From positions 1 through 10,738 of the forward strand of contig JAKQGD010000126.1 in the NCBI GenBank assembly GCA_029573365.1: 10,738 nucleotides of DNA, read 5' to 3'. Position 1 is the stretch's first letter, and each line of letters starts with the position of its first letter. The notes beneath the pieces were generated by a model. The model saw only the letters and a list, made by a program, of their open reading frames with translations. It was not told where the DNA came from and searched no databases. This document shows, in pieces, positions 6,565-10,738 of this stretch. Source of the DNA: Bacteroidota bacterium (GTDB lineage Bacteria > Bacteroidota > Bacteroidia > Chitinophagales > Saprospiraceae). The position numbers were made by a program, and so were the translations under genes.

Positions 6565-7959
6565 ATGAATGCGACACTTGATTATATACAGAAAAACAAG
6601 TCACGATTTCTGGATGAGCTGCTTGGCTTGCTTAGAATTCCTTCCATCAGTGCTGACCCTAAATTTAAGGGTGACGTAGCACGCACGGCCGATGCTGTCG
6701 CCGACAGCCTCCGGGAAGCGGGATGCTCCAAGGTGCAGGTTTTTGCTACTGCCGGACATCCTATAGTTTATGGAGAACACATCATTGACCCCGGTATGCC
6801 TACTGTTCTGGTTTATGGACATTATGATGTACAACCTCCCGACCCGCTCGACTTGTGGGAGAGCCCTCCCTTTGAGCCGGTAATTAAAAAAACAGCCATC
6901 CACCCCGATGGTGCCATCTTTGCACGTGGCTCCTGTGATGACAAAGGCCAGTTTTTTATGCATGTCAAAGCCTTTGAGGCCATGGTGCAGACACGTACCC
7001 TGGCTACCAATGTAAAATTTATGATCGAAGGCGAGGAAGAGGTAGGCTCAGTAAATCTAGGTACTTTTTGTCGGGAAAACAAAGAAATGCTTTCCTGTGA
7101 CATGGTACTCATTTCCGATACATCGGTTATAGCCAATGATACTCCTTCTATAACTGTAGGGCTCCGCGGACTCAGCTATGTGGAGGTCGAAGTCACCGGG
7201 CCCAACAAGGACCTTCATTCCGGAGTGTATGGAGGAGCTGTCGCCAACCCCGCTCAGGTACTGTGCGATATGATCGCTTCGCTAAAGGATAAAAACAAAC
7301 ACATCACGATTCCGGGATTTTATGACGACGTCCAGGAACTCACCCCCGCAGAAAGAGCAGCAATGAACATGGCACCTTTTTCAAAAAAAGACTACCTGAC
7401 ATCCCTTGGTATAGAAGACACGATGGGAGAAGCGGGATATACAGTGCTGGAGCAGACATCTATCCGACCCACAGTCGAAGTAAACGGTATCTGGGGTGGT
7501 TACATAGGCGAAGGTGCCAAAACAGTGCTTCCTTCCAAGGCTTTTGCAAAGATAAGTATGAGGCTGGTGCCCAATCAGCAAAGTGACAAGATAACAAAGT
7601 TGTTTCAAAAACATTTTGAATCCATAGCACCTGCTGGAGTCAAGGTGACAGTAAGGCCACACCACGGAGGTGAACCGGTAGTGACTCCTTCTGATACACC
7701 AGAATACAAAGCAGCTGCCCTCGCCATGAATGATGCTTATGGCAAGGAGCCCATTCCTGTAAGGGGAGGAGGCAGTATTCCTATTGTGGCATTGTTTGAA
7801 AGTGTATTGGGTGTAAAAACGGTACTGATGGGCTTTGGTCTGGATTCGGATGACATACATTCGCCAAACGAACATTACGGCTTGTTTAATTTCTATAAAG
7901 GCATAGAGACCATTCCGGCATTTTTTAGTCATTATGCCAGGCTCAAGGCCGGCAAATAG
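6565..7959 (+). CDS. M20 family metallo-dipeptidase (CNDP-like)
   Basis: This 464-residue cytoplasmic dipeptidase has two zinc ions predicted per active site. The catalytic domain carries the expected ligands: H86 and D88 (YGHYDVQP), bridging D125 (RGSCDDKGQ), general base E158 and ligand E159 (EGEEEVGS), D185 (ISDTS) and H432 (DDIHSPNE). The lid/dimerisation domain (about 200-390) includes DLHSG, with H218 matching the His that CNDP-type enzymes donate to the partner subunit, so a dimer is expected. There is no signal peptide. The closest characterised relatives hydrolyse dipeptides such as Cys-Gly or carnosine-like substrates; the actual substrate is unknown. It starts nine bases after the prolyl oligopeptidase stop and ends 12 bases before trmD, so the three genes are probably one transcript. 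The start context is A-rich (GAAAAT before ATG). Confidence 0.95.
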   Translation: MNATLDYIQKNKSRFLDELLGLLRIPSISADPKFKGDVARTADAVADSLREAGCSKVQVFATAGHPIVYGEHIIDPGMPTVLVYGHYDVQPPDPLDLWESPPFEPVIKKTAIHPDGAIFARGSCDDKGQFFMHVKAFEAMVQTRTLATNVKFMIEGEEEVGSVNLGTFCRENKEMLSCDMVLISDTSVIANDTPSITVGLRGLSYVEVEVTGPNKDLHSGVYGGAVANPAQVLCDMIASLKDKNKHITIPGFYDDVQELTPAERAAMNMAPFSKKDYLTSLGIEDTMGEAGYTVLEQTSIRPTVEVNGIWGGYIGEGAKTVLPSKAFAKISMRLVPNQQSDKITKLFQKHFESIAPAGVKVTVRPHHGGEPVVTPSDTPEYKAAALAMNDAYGKEPIPVRGGGSIPIVALFESVLGVKTVLMGFGLDSDDIHSPNEHYGLFNFYKGIETIPAFFSHYARLKAGK

Positions 7960-7971
7960 CAATTATACGGG

Positions 7972-8655
7972 GTGCATATTGATATTGTTACGGTTCTGCC
8001 GGAGTTGCTAGCCAGCCCTTTGGGTCATTCTATTATGAAAAGGGCAGCGGACAAAGGCCTTTTGACGGTAAATCTTATAGATCTGCGGCAGTTTGGGCTT
8101 GGACCCCATAAACAGGTGGATGATTATCAGTATGGCGGCGGAGCAGGTATGGTGATGATGTGTGAGCCTCTTGACAATTGTATTTTACAGCTTAAAGTAT
8201 TAAAAACTTACGACCAGGTTATCTATCTCACGCCTGACGGCAATACATTTGACCAAAAAATGGCCAACAGGTTGTCACTTGGTACCAATCTCCTTATGAT
8301 CTGCGGTCATTATAAAGGTATAGACCAAAGGGTGAGGGATATGCACGTAACCATGGAAATTTCCATAGGTGACTTCGTTCTCTCAGGTGGCGAACTCGCA
8401 GCAGCGGTTGTGGTTGATGCCATAGGAAGGCTGATTCCCGGCGTGCTCAATGACGAGACCAGTGCTCTGACAGATTCATTTCAGGATGACCTGCTGGCTC
8501 CTCCGGTGTACACCCGGCCCGCTGATTACAAAGGATATAAAGTACCGGAAGTATTGCTCTCGGGCCACGATGCACGGATCGACCAGTGGAGGTTTGAAGA
8601 GTCCCTGGCCACCACCCGTAAAAAAAGACCCGACCTTCTTGATAGACATTCCTGA
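7972..8655 (+). CDS. trmD: tRNA (guanine-N1-)-methyltransferase TrmD, GTG start
   Basis: This SPOUT-family enzyme uses SAM to make m1G37 in tRNAs with G36-G37, preventing +1 frameshifting. All hallmarks are present in 227 residues: N-terminal IDIVTVLPELL, DDYQYGGGAGMVM (50-62), CGHYKGIDQRVRD (111-123) and SIGDFVLSGGELAA (131-144), which build the trefoil knot. The catalytic Asp is in LTDSF (D168). The C-terminal PPVYTRPADYKGYKVP and SGHDARIDQWR (about 177-207) bind tRNA. The start is GTG; the first downstream in-frame ATG (residue 22) would delete the first strand of the fold, so GTG is well supported. In many bacteria trmD sits with rimM and rplS; here it follows two peptidase genes with a 12-base gap. 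A C-rich hairpin-free A/T-rich stretch follows the stop. Confidence 0.97.
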   Translation: MHIDIVTVLPELLASPLGHSIMKRAADKGLLTVNLIDLRQFGLGPHKQVDDYQYGGGAGMVMMCEPLDNCILQLKVLKTYDQVIYLTPDGNTFDQKMANRLSLGTNLLMICGHYKGIDQRVRDMHVTMEISIGDFVLSGGELAAAVVVDAIGRLIPGVLNDETSALTDSFQDDLLAPPVYTRPADYKGYKVPEVLLSGHDARIDQWRFEESLATTRKKRPDLLDRHS

Positions 8656-8709
8656 ATACAAGTATGAGGCAAAAATAGACTGAATATCAACTTATATATT
8701 AAAAATTTT

Positions 8710-8717
8710 TAGTTTTG
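8710..8717 (+). promoter_or_regulatory. -7 box (TAnnTTTG) for topA
   Basis: TAGTTTTG matches the -7 consensus exactly. It implies a leader of about 70 bases before the topA ATG at 8793. A small hairpin GTGC/GCAC (8717-8720 and 8727-8730) followed by TTTT lies at the predicted 5' end of the RNA. No clear -33 TTTG is seen. Confidence 0.55.
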
Positions 8718-8792
8718 TGCCGCAAAGCACTTTTACGTCCCCTTTCTGGCGGTGTGGAGTGTCTGTTTTTCTCATTGTTTCAAACATCAAGA

Positions 8793-10738
8793 ATGTCTAA
8801 AAACCTGCTTATTGTAGAGTCACCCGCAAAAGCCAAGACCATAGAAAAATATCTGGGAGCCGATTTTACGGTCAAGTCCAGTTTTGGGCATATCCGTGAC
8901 CTCGAAAAAGGCAACCGTGGTGTGGATGTAGACAACGATTTTGAAACGAGATATGTGGTTTCTCCGGAAAAAACTAAAGTGGTCAGGGAACTCAAGGAGC
9001 ATGTAAAAAAAGCCTCAGAAGTATGGCTAGCGACGGACGAGGACCGTGAAGGAGAGGCTATATCCTGGCACCTTTGTCAGGAATTAAAACTGGATATACA
9101 CAAAACCAAAAGGATAGTTTTTTCTGAAATCACAAAGCCCGCAATACAGAAAGCAGTGTCCTCTCCCAGAAAAGTGGATATCAATCTGGTCAATGCTCAG
9201 CAGGCCCGCCGGGTACTCGACAGAATTGTGGGATTCGAGTTGTCAGAAGTGCTTTGGCGTAAGGTTAAAAACAAATTGTCAGCAGGAAGGGTACAGTCTG
9301 TTGCGGTAAAATTGATTGTCGAAAGAGAGCGTGAAATCCAATCTTTCAGTGCAGAATCATTTTTTAAAATAAGTGCTGTATTTAACGTCGATAATGGCAA
9401 GGGTTCCACAGTGCCGCTTAAAGCGGAATACACATCCAGGATAGGAGATGAAAAAGGAGCTCTGGAATTCCTAAACTCTGCCAATGGTGCCACTTATACC
9501 ATCGCTTCCATAGAAAAAAAACCGGTAAAAAGGTTTCCGGCACCACCCTTTACAACCTCTACCTTGCAGCAGGAAGCAAGCCGCAAGCTCGGTTTTTCGG
9601 TCAATCGTACCATGTCAGTGGCCCAAAGATTGTATGAAGAAGGTTACATTACCTATATGCGTACAGATTCATGCAATCTGAGCGACACCGCACTGCAGGC
9701 CATCTCAGCTGAAATCGAGTCTTCGTTTGGTAAAGAATATCTCCATATACGTAAATACAAATCCAAAACTGCAAATGCCCAGGAGGCCCACGAAGCCATC
9801 AGGCCTACCTATATGGAGCGAAAAAACATAGGCCCCGACAGAGACCAGCAACGATTGTATGACCTTATCTGGAAACGTGCCATCGCCTCACAAATGTCGG
9901 AGGCCGAAATAGAAAAAACAGTGGTGCGAATTGACATCTCTACCATGCCCGGCAAACAGCTTGAAGCCGTAGGAGAGGTGCTTAAATTTGATGGTTTTCT
10001 TAAGGTGTATCTGGAATCCACAGACGATGAGGAAGATGAAGACACAAAAGGTATGCTACCTCCGGTAAAAACCGGTCAGGTGCTGAACTTTAACAGGATG
10101 GATGCCACCGAAAGTTTTACCAGACCTCCAGCCAGATACACCGAGGCCAGCCTTGTAAAAAAGCTGGAAGAGTTGGGTATAGGCAGGCCCTCGACCTATG
10201 CCCCTACCATATCTAAAATTATGGAAGACGAGCGGGGGTATGTCACCAAGGAGAGCAGGGAAGGTGTCAAAAGGCATTACAGGATACTTACACTGACAAA
10301 AGGCCAGGTTACCACTGAAGACAAAAGCGAAATGACAGGAGCTACAAAAAATTGTCTCTATCCATCCGACCTGGGCATGGTGGTGAGCGATTTCCTGTCT
10401 GAACATTTTGAAAAAATAATGGATTACGGCTTTACGGCAAAAGTAGAAGGCGACCTGGATAAAATAGCAACTGAAGGCCTGGACTGGAAGTCTATGCTCA
10501 GGCGTTTTTATGGTCCTTTCCACGAAACAGTAGAAAATACCCTCGAAAAGGCAGAAAGAGCCAAGGGTAGGAGGGAACTGGGCAAGGATCCACAATCAGG
10601 CAGAACCGTACTGGCACAGATGACCCGTTTTGGGCCCGTTATACAGATTGGAGACCGTGACGAGCTTCCTGAGGACGAAAAACCCAGATTTGCCAACCTC
10701 AAACCCGGTCAGTCGCTCGAGACCGTTTCGCTCGAGTA
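8793..10738 (+). CDS. topA: DNA topoisomerase I (type IA), 3' end beyond the window
   Basis: The reading frame is open from the ATG at 8793 to the window edge, covering 648 codons. This type IA enzyme relaxes negative supercoils by a transient 5'-phosphotyrosine break. The TOPRIM domain comes first: E9 in LLIVESPAKAKTIEKYLG, then D82, D84 and E86 in ATDEDREGEA. LSAGRVQSVAVKLIVERE (from about 162) follows. The catalytic tyrosine is Y288 in YITYMRTDS, with R290 beside it. TRPPARYTEASLVKKLEE (from 443) and GIGRPSTYAPTI (from 462) complete the core. An acidic stretch DDEEDED precedes that block. From about residue 596 a TopA C-terminal repeat begins (GKDPQSGR...RFGPVIQIGD). No CxxC zinc finger is seen in the visible part, which fits Bacteroidota TopA rather than the E. 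coli form. The C-terminus is missing only because the window ends. It has its own promoter. Confidence 0.97.
   Translation, partial: MSKNLLIVESPAKAKTIEKYLGADFTVKSSFGHIRDLEKGNRGVDVDNDFETRYVVSPEKTKVVRELKEHVKKASEVWLATDEDREGEAISWHLCQELKLDIHKTKRIVFSEITKPAIQKAVSSPRKVDINLVNAQQARRVLDRIVGFELSEVLWRKVKNKLSAGRVQSVAVKLIVEREREIQSFSAESFFKISAVFNVDNGKGSTVPLKAEYTSRIGDEKGALEFLNSANGATYTIASIEKKPVKRFPAPPFTTSTLQQEASRKLGFSVNRTMSVAQRLYEEGYITYMRTDSCNLSDTALQAISAEIESSFGKEYLHIRKYKSKTANAQEAHEAIRPTYMERKNIGPDRDQQRLYDLIWKRAIASQMSEAEIEKTVVRIDISTMPGKQLEAVGEVLKFDGFLKVYLESTDDEEDEDTKGMLPPVKTGQVLNFNRMDATESFTRPPARYTEASLVKKLEELGIGRPSTYAPTISKIMEDERGYVTKESREGVKRHYRILTLTKGQVTTEDKSEMTGATKNCLYPSDLGMVVSDFLSEHFEKIMDYGFTAKVEGDLDKIATEGLDWKSMLRRFYGPFHETVENTLEKAERAKGRRELGKDPQSGRTVLAQMTRFGPVIQIGDRDELPEDEKPRFANLKPGQSLETVSLE

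Noticed and set aside
7381..7962. A 193-codon open frame on the minus strand opposite the M20 dipeptidase gene
   Set aside because: It lies entirely within a clearly functional gene, its product is rich in His, Cys and Tyr without any recognisable motif, and it has no promoter of its own. It is a codon-bias shadow.
8244..8251. TACATTTG, another exact TAnnTTTG match
   Set aside because: It lies inside trmD, far from any start codon. It shows that the motif also occurs by chance, so the box alone is not proof of a promoter.
10056..10595. A 179-codon open frame on the minus strand opposite topA
   Set aside because: It overlaps a highly conserved part of topoisomerase I in the antisense direction, with low-complexity Phe/Cys-rich composition. 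It is a shadow, not a gene.
1..10738. Possible defence, CRISPR, toxin-antitoxin or biosynthetic system
   Set aside because: No repeat-spacer array, nuclease, integrase, transposase or toxin-like pair could be read in any frame; the recognisable genes are housekeeping or general metabolic.

Overview
The window looks like ordinary chromosomal, mostly housekeeping DNA from a member of the Bacteroidota (Bacteroidetes). Three things point there. Exact copies of the Bacteroidota sigma-A -7 element TAnnTTTG lie just upstream of six genes. Start codons sit in A-rich contexts with no Shine-Dalgarno sequence. Several proteins have the sequence style of that phylum: an HSPF-type methyltransferase, a small DUF6787-like membrane protein, a lipoprotein prolyl oligopeptidase, and a topoisomerase I whose tail begins with TopA C-terminal repeats. 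The order or family cannot be fixed by eye; a Saprospiria- or Chitinophagia-like lineage is only a guess.

Layout, left to right. Positions 1-119 hold a tRNA-Leu(CAA), missing only its first bases at the window edge, and a strong intrinsic terminator. A class I SAM methyltransferase (152-967, minus) is divergent from a two-gene plus-strand unit: a BcrA-type ABC ATPase (1110-2000) and a small membrane protein (2034-2339). That unit runs head-on into a second methyltransferase with an N-terminal CxxC pair (2340-3239, minus), and the two stop codons are directly adjacent. A 186-base divergent promoter region follows, then a 73-residue exported or membrane-anchored protein of unknown function (3426-3647) and a secreted thioredoxin-fold protein (3802-4353). 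Next is a tight three-gene run: lipoprotein prolyl oligopeptidase (4426-6555), M20 dipeptidase (6565-7959) and trmD with a GTG start (7972-8655). The window ends inside topA (8793 onward). No gene-free stretch exceeds about 190 bases.

Together, the prolyl oligopeptidase and M20 dipeptidase form a plausible peptide-utilisation pair: the first cuts proline-containing oligopeptides in the envelope, the second cuts dipeptides in the cytoplasm. trmD (tRNA m1G37 methylation), topA (relief of negative supercoiling) and the tRNA are core information-processing genes. The ABC ATPase has no permease beside it, and the two methyltransferases have no recognisable pathway around them.

I found no mobile element, CRISPR array, toxin-antitoxin pair, defence locus or other convincing new system. 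The most useful observations are that the promoter boxes correct three start codons, and that a few small or orphan genes deserve a closer look.
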